A stretch of DNA of 64,000 nt from Hanleya hanleyi (taxonomy: Eukaryota; Mollusca; Polyplacophora; Lepidopleurida; Hanleyidae): contig JAVTVY010025305.1 of the NCBI GenBank assembly GCA_036873755.1, forward strand, positions 41,067 to 105,066, read 5' to 3'. Positions 24,520 to 37,497 of the stretch are shown here, in pieces. The number at the start of each line of letters is the position of its first letter. Positions within the stretch are counted from its first letter, which is position 1. Both the position numbers and the translations under genes were made by a program. Under the pieces are notes generated by a model. It saw only the letters and a list, made by a program, of their open reading frames with translations. It was not told where the DNA came from and searched no databases.

Positions 24520-24930
24520 CTCACTGCGAGCCAGCATCCAACCCAATGTCGAAGGGGTTGGCTTCGCGCTCGGAAATGTTTGCCGTGGGAGGCGTGAAAC
24601 GACGTCATTGACCACATAACTTCGCGCCGAGATTAGGCATCCGCCAGTAGGCCTACTTGAACACTGACAATACCATAGAGATCGGGAAATAGGAGTGATA
24701 GTAACAATCAAAATACTGCAAGGCCGAACAACTCTGAAGATTTTATAGTCCCAAAATTAGATAGGCAAACTGACATCGCCGGTAGACAGAATTCCCATTG
24801 TGGCTGCATGGTTGCCTCACATCGGTGTGACATCACGTAGACAATGATGTTCTTTCGTTTCTTTTTTGACCAAAGATGCATATCTACGAACGTCCGTAAA
24901 TGACTGAGGTAGTAGATCACGCTAATGTCC
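24520..24930. repeat. possible diverged copy of the AATAGGACAGTCC TIR family
   Basis: GAACAACTCTGAAGATTTTA and TAGTCCCAAAATTAGATAGG resemble the aligned block of the copies at 34062-34438 and 41658-42922. The termini are not clear. Confidence 0.35.
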
Positions 24931-25479
24931 ATGCGCCAATTGAGCTATAACATGGGAATTTTTGAAATTATTCATAACGGGTTGAATTGTTCAGACACCT
25001 CACAATAAGTTAAAAGTAAAAAAAAAACATACTTAGGCACTCCAAAATGAAATATGTTTTTCAACGTTTATCTTCGATTAGCCTGACGAGTGATTAGTAA
25101 AAGGTCAAGAAAATTCTGACTTTTAAAAATGGACGTGATCTATTCTTGTAATACAGCTCCAGTCATAGAATTCATTCTGGGGTATATCCCCGACCCGCGA
25201 TATCAGCTGGTAATTTCCCGCTCACCCAAGTTTATTCACGAAGTTCCGTCAAAATGAGTAGTACAACTGGTATCAAATAGTGACAACCTTCGGGTATGTA
25301 GACCCATCATTTATTCACGTGCGCATTTTAAAGGCAGTTATACCATTCACCAGAAAAATGGCTTGATCCCTTTCATTCGATAGTTCTATAACACCATGAA
25401 GATCAAACCAGATATAAATTTTAACAATTCTATTTTAATCGGAAACTTGAATATCCGTGTAAGGAAGGAGTCAGATTTT

Positions 25480-25526
25480 TCAGTTTTATTTTTTTATTTA
25501 TTTATTTTTTATTATTATTTTTTTTA

Positions 25527-25557
<31 letters not shown>

Positions 25558-25562
25558 TTTTT
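25480..25562. repeat. T-rich low-complexity tract
   Basis: TTTAT and TTATTA runs precede the minus-strand donor of the next exon. Confidence 0.8.
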
Positions 25563-25648
25563 CGCAATAACGACTCTCAAATTATCTTCTGTATTCACCC
25601 CACAACCCGCAAAATAAATTTTGGTCAGTTTAAAAAAACAATACTCAC

Positions 25649-25851
25649 AAGAAATACGTTATGTATATCGCAAACGAAGACAAGAGGACCAGTTGTACGT
25701 GCCGCCAATTCAATCCAACCATCGGGTACCCCAGACCGGCTAAAATCGTGAGGCCTGTACCCCAGGTGACGCCATCCAGAATCATCATAGTGCCCCTCCA
25801 TTTGATGGGAAACATCTCCATGATCAAAACCGTCTTCAGATCATAAATACC
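25649..25851 (-). CDS. SLC22-like transporter, 203-bp exon (residues 78-145)
   Basis: The acceptor is TTATGGACAG before 25851 and the donor is GTGAGT after 25649. It starts GIYDLKTVLIMEMFPIKWRG, the G.Y....V...E..P...R block after TM4 that is highly conserved in SLC22 and carries a charged Glu in the membrane. TM5 and TM6 follow (TWGTGLTILAGLGYPM, WRHVQLVLLSSFAIYI). It enters in phase 0 and leaves in phase 2; the split Phe codon is completed in the 339-bp exon. Confidence 0.93.
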
Positions 25852-25942
25852 CTGTCCATAAAATGATGAAATATATTGGTCAGCGGGATATGGACTGCTT
25901 GAAAATTTTCCATGAACAGGGCAAGCACACATTTTAGTTAGT

Positions 25943-26222
25943 TGAGTGCGGCGATGGTTTTAACTCATTCATGGCAGCTGTTGACCTTCTGTTGATGTTC
26001 AGGTGTCGTTCATTGCAGTCAGGTCTGTGAATGGCGTCTCAATTTTGCTTACTCTACCGACAAGTCTAAGTATACGAAAAGGGCCATGCATTTTGAGCGC
26101 ACAATCGCTTTTTCACAAATTTTTATAGTTGCTGATACTTGGTATATAATATGATTTCTTTGATATAATGAAAAAATTTAGTGATTTAATGTAATAATTT
26201 AGTGGTTAATCATCCAGAGATT
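25943..26222 (+). repeat. dispersed repeat, first copy of a pair with 35032-35283
   Basis: GAGTGCGGCGATGGTT, TCTGTTGATGTTCAGG, AAAAGGGCCATGCATTTT and GGTATATAATATGATTTC occur in the same order in both copies, and both end TTTAGTGGTTAATCATCCAG. No termini or coding. Confidence 0.8.
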
Positions 26223-26344
26223 TTTAATCTGTTTGACCGTCAACTGTTTGCTTTTTCTCAGATGGGAACTATGAGAATGGCATATACTATGTCTTTTACA
26301 GAAGGCTGGACCAGTTTGACCTTGGGACTCTTACCAAAAATTCC

Positions 26345-26460
26345 TACAAGATTAGTATATCATTTTATCCAGTTTTTCTCTGGGATTATAAGAATAGTGC
26401 CAATATCTTATAGGATCGACAGTATCCTATAGGATGCTATTGGACGGTCCAATAGGATTT
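26345..26460. repeat. dyad-word array 2 (CCTATAGGA type)
   Basis: ATCTTATAGGATCGACAG, ATCCTATAGGATGCTATTGG and ACGGTCCAATAGGATTT are short near-palindromes. The CCTATAGG word recurs at 35650-35715 and 36785-36870, near related duplicated sequence. Confidence 0.5.
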
Positions 26461-28499
26461 CATAAATGATGACTTTGTACAGTTTGAAAGAATACTTCAG
26501 GCCCTGCAGTTTCCTGGTTCCATGCTAGCATGGCGATAAGCGTAATTATCTGTCTCTATTCTGGATCAAATGAAAGCATGCAAGAAATATCCTCAGTTCG
26601 TAAACTGAAAAAAAAATCTAACTTTTCTGTGGACAAATATTCCAATAAAGAGAATTGGCCTAGCTCACTCTCGAAATTTCTGAAAGGAAACATGTAGTCG
26701 CGGTAAGAATATAAGCATGCATGGGATAGGCATTGTATGAAATCCGCAAGCATGATTTCTAAATTTTTACTCAAATCTGACTGAAATTAAGCTATACAAT
26801 CGAGTTAGGCTACTATATATGTTCGCGTGTGTTAGAATTGTCGTCGCATAACGATTCCGTATTTTAGTAAAGTTTTATAGTTGCCAATGGCCGAAAATAC
26901 CGTTTCAGAGCCTATAGTGACAGACGAAAAGCATATGCAGCGTTCACATATGGTTTGGTATGGTTTGGTTTGACTGGGCACTCCACCGTGGTACAACGGG
27001 AACTGGTCATACACAGTATGCCGTGCATCCCGTTTCCCCGTACCAACCTACACATGCTCCCCCTGCACTAAAGAGTTGTGTACAAAATAATATAGGCGGA
27101 TTTCGACAATATTGACTGACTTGCGTTGTTGCTTAAGATGATATTACGATGCTGAATATTATTGTCCATTCGTTCGTTTTTCATTTTCGTCACGATCGCT
27201 TTTCTAAAGATATACTTCATGGTATTGCCTAAAGATATACTTCATGATATTGCCTTCACGATTTACTGTTACATTGGTGCTGTAAATGGATGTCTATGTG
27301 ATTTCAGGCAAATATGCACAAATGTATGTGTCTAGACGCAAATATGTTATGTCTCATTCATGTCATTGCTGAGAGCTAAATTGTCTCCGCTCTGTCTGCA
27401 AAGAAGCTTACATCATCAAATTTATAAGATATAGTGAACTTTATTAAAACGGTAAATTGAATGCCCGCACGCAATTTCTGATAAGGATGGATAGAGAGGA
27501 AGCTCCGCAGGCTAAAATAACAATAAAATACCAATAACTCTTCATGTTGGCGTCTTACATAAACCCTACATATTGAATTTTTCTGCTATATATGCTGAAT
27601 ATTTAAACTTTTAAAAGCATTTTATGTTTCGCAACAACTACACTTGCACCTATCAATTTAGTGTGTTTTTTTCTGCTCTGCCTTCCCAGTTCCTTTTGAA
27701 GTCACGAAGGCCAGGTTCACCACTCTGGGACAATTATATCGTTGGAAAGTATGAAATTAGTCGGTTCTAAAAGTACAAATACTTCATTTGGGCACATAGA
27801 TAGAAGTACTCAAGCGTATCGGAGAGAAACAGAATGGATATATTTTTACTGAAAGATATGTTTTCGCTCTTTGCTTACACTGTCCGTACATTTCTCTTCT
27901 GTCCGTATACATCATGGGAAAATCTTTGGAAGGGGAGGAGGTATGGGTAACAAACGGCGCAGGTGTATGTGAACGAGATCCCATGAAATTAAAGTAATTT
28001 CATTGCATACAGACACAATTTGACATTGTCATGAAGTAAATATATGTTCAACATGAGAAATCCATTTCGAAGCAAAAGTATCTGGTCTTCCATAATCTTG
28101 AGCCTGCTATCCGTCATCGTGTAAACCGACGACCAATCCAACGCCTATTTCCATTGACTGAGAAGACGCAAAGTTCACGACGGATCAATATCACATTTAT
28201 GGACCAGTTTTGGAGTTCATATGGAAAATTAGCGACAGTCACGTGACGACAGTTGTTCCAATGGGAAAAGAGTAACACACACAGTCATATAATAACGGTG
28301 TTTCTGACACTGGATATCACATTACAGACAAATTCCAGGTTTGTTAATCTGACCAGGGTCAAGTAGGGCTAAGCCTAAGTAACAGTTTTTGAACTCTGAT
28401 GAGAGCGAGGCGAGGATCGAATCCCGAGTGGTTTCATCTCCCATATTCTTATCGTTCTATTGATACAGAGATAGTTCGCCATGAGGGGATGGAAACTAT

Positions 28500-31400
28500 C
28501 AATTACAACGCATATAAGGGAAGTGGGAAGAGGTGCCGACATACTGACAGAGTCACATGACTTCACAGTATAGTCTTCTGTTTAACCTAGTCTAAATTAC
28601 ATACCAAGAATCTAACGATTGGTGATATGTGTTGTATCTCAGGTACGCTGACATGACCACACGGCCCCTAGCACCGCCATAAGCGGTATTAGATACAAAT
28701 CTAGAGAGCTATTATGGAAATGCTCTGACAACTCGTAAAATGGTGATTGGTGAGCTGTGTCGCTGAGACAACTGGTACGCTCGGGATTGGTGTGATGTAT
28801 CGATGTCAGATGAAAATGACAGCATTTAACACAAAAGACTAGTCTGTAATGCCCGATGTCGACCCAGCATTAACTACCCACAAAGACCAAAAGGCCTGTA
28901 CAGGGGGCGGGCCTCGGGGAAGGAAACGTCCACCAGCAGAATCTCGCCATATACAGGTAAAAATTACAACGCATATAAGGGAAGTTGGATGAGGTGCCGA
29001 CATATTGACAGAGCCACATGACTTCACAGTATAACCTTTTGGTTAACCTAGTCTAAAGCACATACAAAGAATCTAACGATTCGTGATATGTCTTGTATGT
29101 CAGGTACGTTTTTATTATACCTGTCCATGTGGCAACTTGGATAACATGACCACGCGCCCCTAGCACCAGCATAAGCGGTATTAGATACAAATCTAGAGAG
29201 CTATGATGGAAATGTTCTGGCAACACGTAAAATGGTAATTGGTGAGCTGTGTCGCTGTGACAACTCGTACCCTGGGGATTGGTGACCTGTATCATCGTCA
29301 GATGAAAATGACGGCATTTAACACTAACGACTAGTATGTAATGCCCGATGTCGACCCATCATCAACTTCCCACAATGCCAACATATATCAAAGACCAAAA
29401 GGTCTGTACAGTAGGCGGGCCTCGGGGACGAACCGTCCACCAGCAGAATCTCGCCATATACAAGTAAAATTTACAACGCATATAAGGGAAGCGGGAAGAG
29501 GTGCCGACATACTGACAGAGCCACATGACTTCACAGTATAGTCTTCTGGTTAAACTAGTCTAAATCACATACCAAGAATCTAAAGTTTCGTGATATGTGT
29601 TGTATCTCAGGTACGCTTTTGTTGTACCTGTCCATGTGGCAACTTGGATGACATGACCACACGGCCCCTAGCGCCGACATAAGCGGTATTAGATACAAAT
29701 CTAGAGAGCTATGATGGAAATGCTCTGACAACTCGTAAAACGGTAATTGGTGAGCTGTGTCGCTGTGGCAACTCGTACACTGGGAATTGGTGAGCTGTAT
29801 CGTAGTCAGATGAAAATGACGGCATTTAACACAAAAGACTAGTCTGGAATGCCCGATGTCGACCCAGCATCAACTTCCCACAATGCCAACATATATCAAG
29901 GACCAAAAGGCCAGCACAGGGGTCGGGCCTCGGGGACGAAACGTCCACCAGCAGAATCTCGCCATATACAGGTAAAAATTTCAACGCATATAACGGAAGT
30001 GGGAAGCGGTGCCGACATACTGACAGAGCCACATGACTTCACAGTATAGTCTTTTGGTTAGCCTAGTCTAAAGCAAATACCAAGAATCTAAAGATTCGTG
30101 GCATGCGTTGTATCTCAGGTACGCTTTTGTTGTACCTGTCCATGTGGCAACTTGGATGACATGACCACACGGCCCCTAGTACCGGCATAAGCGGTATTAG
30201 ATACAAATCTAGAGAGCTATGATGGAAATGCTCTGACAACTCGTAAAACGGTAATTGGTGAGCTGTGTCGCTGTGGCAACTCGTACACTGGGGATTGGTG
30301 AGCTGTATCGTCGTCAGATGAAAATGACGGAATTTAACACAAAAGACTAGTCTGTAATTCCGATGTCGAACCAGCATCAACTTCCCACAATGCCAACATA
30401 TAACAAAGACCAAAATGTATGTACAGGGGGCGGGCCTCAGGGACAAAACGTCCACCAGTAGAATCTCGCCATGTACAGGTAACGCATATAAGGGAAGTGG
30501 GAAGAGGTGCCGACATACTGACAGAGCCACATGACTTCACAGTATAGTCTTCTGGTTAACCTAGTCTAAAGCACATACCAAGAATCTAACGATTCGTGAT
30601 ATGTGTTGTATCTCAGGTACGCTTTTATTGTACCCGGTCATTTGCCAACTTGTATAACATGACCACACGGCCTCTAACACCGGCATAAGCGGTATTAGAT
30701 ACAAATCTAGAGAGCTATGATGGAAATTCTCTGACAACTCGTAAAATGGCAACTGGTGAGCTGTGTGGAAGTGACCACTCGTACACTGGCGATTGGTGAG
30801 CTGCATCGTCGGCATATGAAAATGACGCCATTTAACACAAAAGACTAGTCTGTAATGCCTGATGTCGACCCAGCATCAACTTCCCACATTGCCAACATAT
30901 ATCAAAGACCAAAAGGCCTGTACAGGGGGCGGGCCTCGGGGACGAAACGTCCACCAGCAGAATCTCACCATATAGAGGTAAAAATTTCAACGCATATAAG
31001 GGAAGTGGGAAGAGGTGCCGACATACTGACAGAGCCACATGACTTCAAAGTATAGTCTTCTGGTTAACCTAGTCCAAAGCACATACCAAGAATCTAAAGG
31101 TTCGTGATATGTGTTGAATCTCAGGGACGCTTTTATTGTACCTGTTCATGTGGCAACTTGGATGACATGACCACACGGCCCCTAGCACCGGCATAAGCGG
31201 GATTAGATACAAATCTAGAGAGCTATGATGGAAATGCTCTGACAACTCCTAAAATGGTAATTGGTGAGCTGTGTCGCTGTGACAGCTCGTACACTGGGGA
31301 TTGGTGAGCTGTATCGCTGTCAGATGAAAATGACGGCATTTAACACAAAAGACTAGTCTGTAATGCCCGATGTCGAACCAGCATCAACTTCCCACAATGT

Positions 31401-31718
31401 CAACATATATCAAAGACCAAAAGGTCTGTACATGGGGCGGACCCCGGGGACGAAACGTCCACCAGCAGAATGTCGCCATATACAGGTAAAAATTACAACG
31501 CATATAAGGGAAGTGGGAGGAGGTGCCGACATACTGACAGAGACACATGACTTCACAGTTTTGTTTTCTGGTTAACCTATTCTAAAGCAGACACCAAGAA
31601 TCTAACGATTCATGATATGTGTTGTATCTCAGGTACGCTTGTATTGTACCTGTTCATGTGGCAACTTGGATGACATGCCCACACGGCCCTTAGCACCGGC
31701 ATAAGCGGTATTAGATAC
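28500..31718 (+). repeat. tandem array of family A, about 500-bp unit, about 6.4 copies
   Basis: The word at the start of AT(GCC)CGATGTCGA occurs at 28849, 29341, 29849, 30357, 30855 and 31363, giving spacings of 492, 508, 508, 498 and 508 bp. Other landmarks in every unit are GCATATAAGGGAAGTGGGAA, GTGCCGACATACTGACAGAG, GATATGTGTTGTATCTCAGG and CGGCATAAGCGGTATTAGAT. The array begins inside a unit near 28500 and ends inside one near 31718. Units differ by point changes and small indels, so it is not a very recent expansion. Open frames inside the units recur only because the units do; there are no conserved protein features. Diverged single units lie at 11637-11937 and 16130-16225. Confidence 0.95.
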
Positions 31719-33500
31719 AAATATTAATATCCCATGCCAAATATTTGTTTACAATCAAACTGATTTGATGTTGATGTCGTCCAATGTACATGTACGTGTA
31801 ATACAATCACATCTCGGGAGTAATGTTACAGTAGGCATCAGATTGTGACAGTCTGGATGGAGGCCTTAATCACATGTGCGGCCATTCCTGATCTGGGGTC
31901 AATGCTTCATCAATAATGTGTTCTCCTCTACAATACTGAGGATTTGTTATTATTTTTTTCATACATTTTATAAATTATGAAGAATCCCATATGTTACATG
32001 CGTGTTTGATATCAGTGGATTTTACCGAATGTGTTAAAGAATAATATATCACTGCAATATGGACTAAAAATACTGTTTATCGTGAGGATAACCGAATAAG
32101 CTTTCTATAAAGTTAACATTTTAGACAAATGAACATTAAAATCTGTCTGATAAGACTTTGAACCTATATCTTGTATGAGAGCAGGGTGGAAACCAACCCT
32201 CACTGCGAGCTTTTCTTTGGAACGACCAAACGTTGGGGGAGCTGACACTTCATGGCTTCAAAGCATATGATATTGGGAAATTAGGATTTATCTTCATGAT
32301 CATCTGAGCGAAGAGTCATTGGTAAATTCAAAAGTGGAGTCGAAAAGTTGGCCATTCCTGGATTTTTTTTTCTTCGTTGTGTTAATCTACCATTACTTTA
32401 TTTCACATCAAATAATTAATTCCGAAATTACGTGACCATTTTTGTGAAGAAAAACGCAGAAATAAAAAAAACAACAACAACATATATTTAATCAGAGATA
32501 TCGGACAAAACATTGCGTCATTGTGACGTCATCAACACACCCATTGTAAATTTATTTACATTTTTCCGGGGGATGTAAACCCAAAGATGTAGAGTAGGAA
32601 GTTTCAGTTTTCTAGCCTGAAGGATAGTAAAAATATTCTGACTGGTGAGGCAGAATCATGAATCCTACAGATAGCTTCATGCAATGACGCCATGATGAGG
32701 AGCCTAGATCAGTCTTGGTGTACTTCGATTTGGCCTCAGATTTGGAAGAGCATTTCGAGGTCCATTGACCTTTGGCCTTTGTGACGTCACAGAGGTCAAG
32801 TTTACTATATTTCCAGCAAAGGTTATTGACTGCGCTTCCGGTCACGTGAACCAGGGGTATGCATTCATCCGCGTTGATGCGGTCATTTCCGGCGATGATA
32901 CAGTCATTTCCGGGGATAAAGCCTCCGTGGACAGAATGTAGTACGATGAATTTCCTTCGAAGAATTAAATTATCACGGCAATATATCACAAAATTGCGAA
33001 CAAATCACTCGAATCCTGCATGTAACTGTGTTTTGAACCCTCTGTACGTGGATTTCTATTTAAAGAAACCCTCCGTCATTCCACCTCTAGGAATTCGTAT
33101 GAAACCACACATTGTAGCAGCTGATATTAAACTTAGTCAAGTTTTACCTATCAAACTCTTACCAATTCCAGGCAGTTAGCTAAACCAGAAGTAGATATCA
33201 CACTAACGGAATATAAAAAAGCAGACACGAGGCAACTCGTTTATGCACAAGAATTTGTATACTGAGGGAAAAATACAGATCACATCAGGCTATTTATATA
33301 CATGGTTTTAAGGATGGTGAGAGAGTAGCATGTCGTACTGTCTTTAGTCCCATAGACAATAAAAGCGTGGCTCGGATACAAATGATTACATGAATCAGTT
33401 TTGGTTTCTGATGATGTTTCTAGATTAGTATTTTGCCATGTAGGGTCATATGACTTCATGTCAGTACTTCGGCACCACTGTTGTTATGTTGCGTTTCTCA
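31719..33500. other. no gene recognised; one orphan frame
   Basis: A 125-codon minus-strand frame (32989-32612) overlaps a stretch with GTGACGTCA sites at about 32524 and 32781. I recognise no domain in it. Otherwise nothing supportable. Confidence 0.3.
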
Positions 33501-33509
33501 GTCTGGTCT

Positions 33510-33800
33510 GACTTATTTGAAACCTGTGGGGCATTCCCCCCGCCCCCCCTTCCGTATGATTTCTTCCCCCTTGAGCTACTCAGCTGAAATGCACCACACT
33601 ATACCCTTGAGTCAAGCTTGATCAATTAGTAAATAATAATCTGATGCGAAATGAAGGAGTTTTTGCCTAATTTTCCTCGCGGAAAAGTAGCAATTTGTTT
33701 CTGGTACCCGACATGGCCTCCACTCTGAATCTATCCATGATCCTCTGCCCTGGGAGTTATGTCGTTTCGGAGATACGATAGAAAGTTTCGTATTAAAGAA
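33510..33800. repeat. degenerate fragment related to the TTAA MITEs
   Basis: CATGGCCTCCACTCTGAATC, ATCCATGATCCTCTGCCC and GTCGTTTCGGAGATAC resemble internal sequence of the MITEs at 7503 and 52076. Termini are not recognisable. Confidence 0.4.
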
Positions 33801-34061
33801 TTTAAGAAAGAAGATTCAAATCAGCTTGTGGGTCAATATCATTATTGTCGATTGCGAATCAAATATCAATCACACTGTTCTGTTTTCATAGATGGATCCA
33901 ATGATGGTGACCAAATCTCTTTGTTGTCATCAATGAGTGTACAACTGTGTTGTTTCGGTTACGATTGTCACTGCAGAAGCTAACGCCTTGGATTAAATTC
34001 AAATGAGTAAAGGCAGAATGTTCGCTAGTTTTGTCTGACTCTTTATAATGCTTGCAAGCAA

Positions 34062-34438
34062 AAGGACAGTCCCGTGATAGAAGTCTTTAGCCATGAAAGG
34101 CGCGAAACAGTATTTATTGCCCACTTGATGTCAGGTCAAGGTTAGGTACTGGGCAATGCTGTAACATTGGCTATACCGCAAAAAAAAATGAAAAATAAGT
34201 ATCATTATGACTTTCGAATTACCGAAAAACCAAACAACTTTGAAGATGTTATTATCTCGGAGTTAAATAGGCATTTGCAAACATAAGTCATCTCTTGTAA
34301 ATCTCTCTGAATAAAATAATACTCCCTTGCTACGGTTAAGAAATGGTTCGTTATCTAACCTCGGCGTACGTCACATGCGCAATGACGTCTATCCGCGCCT
34401 TTTGCGGATGGAGATTTCCATCTGGGGACTGCCCTATT
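34062..34438. mobile_element. non-autonomous TIR element, uninterrupted copy (family C)
   Basis: The left end AAGGACAGTCCCGTGATAG and the right end TCTGGGGACTGCCCTATTAG form an imperfect inverted repeat. The interior (GTCAAGGTTAGGTACTGGGC, AACATTGGCT, TAAATCTCTCTGAATAAAAT) aligns with 42595-42922. No coding capacity. Confidence 0.65.
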
Positions 34439-35031
34439 AGGAATGGGTCTTCACAAAATCCTTTAATTTTACAAATTTAACAATTTTATCGCGCATAGTT
34501 TGTATCACGCTGTCAGAATTTGAGGGTAAAGACGGGATACCCAAACTATAGTTAGGTCAAAAGGACCCAAAATGTTTCAGTCAAACTGGAATTTGACCTA
34601 GACTCTTTAAGTCCGTCACGTCTATTTCCAAAACTATCTGGGCAATTTGACCCAATCCTTCTGACAGTGCAATAAAGCTGGTGCAGAGGAGAAATCAGAA
34701 ATTAATGGTCCTGTGATTCCGCTTGAAATCCGCTATTGGGACTTCAGAACGTAATTGCGGCTTGTCTTAGAGTCACTGGTTTGATAAATGAATTATGATA
34801 ATTATTCTACTTCTATGGACGTGAGGTTAGTTTTGATCATTGTCTATTCGATATGTGATATAGGAATATGTTGATCAAATTTTTATTGTCAGATTTTTTT
34901 AGATTCATGATCTAACTTTTGTCTATGCTTGTTTAACATTGATCGTCAGCTGCTGATAGTTCATTAGTGTTATGAGGAAAGATTTTTCATATTTCTATGT
35001 TACTGGTCGTCACTATATGACTGAAAAGCGG

Positions 35032-35283
35032 CTGAGTGCGGCGATGGTTCTAACTCATTCATGTCGGCTGTTGATCATCTGTTGATGTTCAGGTTTCGTT
35101 CATTGCAGTCTGGTCTATGAACGGTGTATCAATTTTGCTTGAAAAGGGCCATGCATTTTTAAGCGCACAATCGCTGTTTCACCAATTTTTATAGTTGCTG
35201 ATCCTTGGTATATAATATGATTTCTTTGATTTAATGAAATAATTTAGTAATTTAATGTAAAAATTTAGTGGTTAATCATCCAG
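35032..35283 (+). repeat. second copy of the dispersed repeat at 25943
   Basis: Shared ordered words are listed under the first copy. This copy lacks about 25 bp present in the first (after TTTTGCTT). Confidence 0.8.
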
Positions 35284-35389
35284 GGGATGGCCAGACGCCG
35301 ACCAAGCGGTCCATGAGGCCCTCAGCACACATACGCACGTTCTCACACCAACATAATGAAAGCAATCAAGTGAACAACTTTGGATCACA

Positions 35390-35715
35390 ATTATATCATA
35401 GTTAATTTATAATAGTACTGAATATTGTTCATACAGAATAGAAGATATTTATTATGATGGCAGATTAGTCTTTCTACTTGTCCTTTATTCAATTAGCCTG
35501 GATGTTTTCATTCCTCCCACAAATCTGTTCTACATGTCAAAAATTCCATCCTAATGAATTATTATCAGTCCTATATTCTTTGGAGGTTTACGAGAAATTT
35601 CTCAATCCCCTTGCTACAGAACCGCTCGTAAACCAAGTCTGGGTAGAATGTCCTATAGCACAGAATTATGTAGGATCCATAGGAAAGGTTGAACTCCTAC
35701 AGGAATTGTTGGTAA
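35390..35715 (+). repeat. direct duplication, first copy (partner 36510-36870)
   Basis: CATACAGAATAGAAG, ATGTTTTCATTCCT, CACAAATCTGTTCTACATGT and TCAGTCCTATATTCTTTGG recur in order 1.1 kb downstream. Both copies end in CCTATAGG-type dyad words. Confidence 0.8.
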
Positions 35716-36509
35716 TATGAAGCTGGAGATAATTCGGAGTGTATATGTATATGCTGCAAACGGTCAGGAAAATATGGGCAACGATTTGGTGCAAGACTCA
35801 CGAAATACAATTGACAATGGATCTGCTACAAGTTGTATTGTCAGTCTTTTGTCCAGGATATTACCTTTTCAATGGGAGGTCTTACACCAAAGCCTTGCCA
35901 AAATATGTCAGTAGAATGAAACCTGAGAAAGATTATATCCTGCTTATATTAAATAGAAAGTGTCGACCAGAAATCATAGTCTTCCTCTTCATTCATCTTT
36001 ATCCAAAATTCCAACTCTTATTAGTTACCTCCCCTGATTTTTATGTGCGAATACTTTATCTTTAGTACCAGTTCAACAATGATTTAAAATTTATCAGAAA
36101 AACATAGTTGAATGAGAATATTGATATAAAATATTCTGAATGTCATCTTACATTTTCGCTAATATCCAGTGGTATTTTTATTCGTTCCTCGCAAAAGGCT
36201 CGAAGCAGATAAAAGTTACTACTCCCGTTTGATATCCTCTATTTATAAAATTCATTTTTGAAACATATCACAATATTGCAGGAATTGATAGTCCCACTGA
36301 TATGCATGTAAATACTATAAAATGTTGCACTCGCTATTGTTCAATGCTGACAACTTCATTCAGCCTCAACGCAGCCAATTAATCACATATTGTTTTTTGA
36401 CATCCCCAAAATATATTCAGTTAGATAAATAGCATTAACATTCCGAATACCCCTTGCCTCGGCATCAAGAAGAAATAGTGAAAAACTGTCAAAGTTATAA
36501 AACAAAATT

Positions 36510-36870
36510 TAGATCACGATTATATCTTAGTTATTTTATAATAATACTGAATATTGATCATACAGAATAGAAGCTATTTACCATTATGAGTCATTGACAG
36601 ATTTGTCTTTCCACTTGTGTTTTATTGAATTTGCCTAGATGTTTTCATTCCTGCCACAAATCTGTTCTACATGTCGAAAATTCCATCTTAATGAACCATT
36701 ATCAGTCCTATATTCTTTGGTGGTTTACGAGAAATAGTTTCAATCCTCTTGTTACAAAACCACCCGTAAACTATGTCTAAAACTTGCCATAGGGTTCTAT
36801 AGGTCCTATAGCACAGAATTGCATGTCCTGTAGGATTCTATAGGAAATGTTGAAATCCTAGAAGAATTGT
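36510..36870 (+). repeat. direct duplication, second copy
   Basis: See 35390-35715; identity is high in the middle. The right end contains TTCTATAGGTCCTATAGC and TGTAGGATTCTATAGG. Confidence 0.8.
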
Positions 36871-37266
36871 TGGCAAGATGAAACTGAAGAAAATTCGGAA
36901 TGTTTATGCTGTCCTTTGTTTGAAGTCGTATGTATACACATTTCAAAGTCGATTATGTTTAATGTTTCAGGATTATAAACGCAGATATTAGATAACTTAT
37001 TCAAGTTGACTTAATATCACACCGCAAGACGACTCTATTCAGCATGTATATTTGATAAGATTGTCAAGATAGTGCCAACTTTTTTAACTGTATGTCGGAG
37101 AATTTGTGAAGTTGTTGGTTGTCTGTGACTTCTTCGGTTCCGATCCTTGCCTCAGTTTGGAGCCTCCGAGTTTGAGCCTATAATTAACTAGTTTGGAAAA
37201 TTTGAGGCTACATGGTAAACAGGATAAAGCAACAGGAGAAAAGCTGTAGGCAAAGGTCAAACTTAC

Positions 37267-37497
37267 CACGTTACAAAAACCCAGTAGGAACCGGAGAATA
37301 ACGAATGAACTGTAGTTTGGAACGAAAGCCAGGGCGCAGAAAATAACAGTGTTGGTACACCCCGATACTAGGAGGAGTGGTTTCCGTCCAAATCTGTCTG
37401 CTAAATGTGAGATAACATTGACACCGAATATTGTCCCCAAAAGGAAAATTGTTTGGGACAAATCGGCCAGGTACCCTATCTCACAAACTAGGTCCCA
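37267..37497 (-). CDS. SLC22-like transporter, first securely identified exon (residues 1-77)
   Basis: The acceptor is ATTTCTTTCAG before 37497 and the donor is GTAAGT after 37267. The exon begins WDLVCEIGYLADLSQTIFLL, the conserved WDLVC entry to TM2. It carries LADRFGRKP (residues 32-40), the MFS D-R-x-G-R motif of the TM2-TM3 loop, then TM3 and TM4 (VIFCALAFVP, FVILRFLLGFCNV). It is exactly 77 codons in phase 0 at both ends. Together the eight exons give 456 residues; family members are usually about 550, so roughly 100 N-terminal residues lie upstream. The reading frame also stays open 240 bp upstream to ATGs at 37737 and 37719; an unspliced start there would lack TM1 and I consider it less likely. 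A substrate cannot be assigned. Confidence 0.93.

Noticed and set aside
28839..31575. Repeated 60-155 codon frames in the 500-bp array
   Set aside because: The frames recur with the DNA unit, have indels that change the frame between units, and show no domain.
28500..31718. CRISPR-like regular repetition
   Set aside because: Units are about 500 bp and repeated along their full length, with no short repeat/spacer structure; the window is eukaryotic.
32612..32989. 125-codon minus-strand frame as a gene
   Set aside because: No family recognised, no splice context; it overlaps CRE and CACGTGA-rich repeat-like sequence.
37084..37266. Downstream extension of the same exon
   Set aside because: A consensus GTAAGT donor at 37266-37261 and the in-frame join to 25851 show that it is intron.
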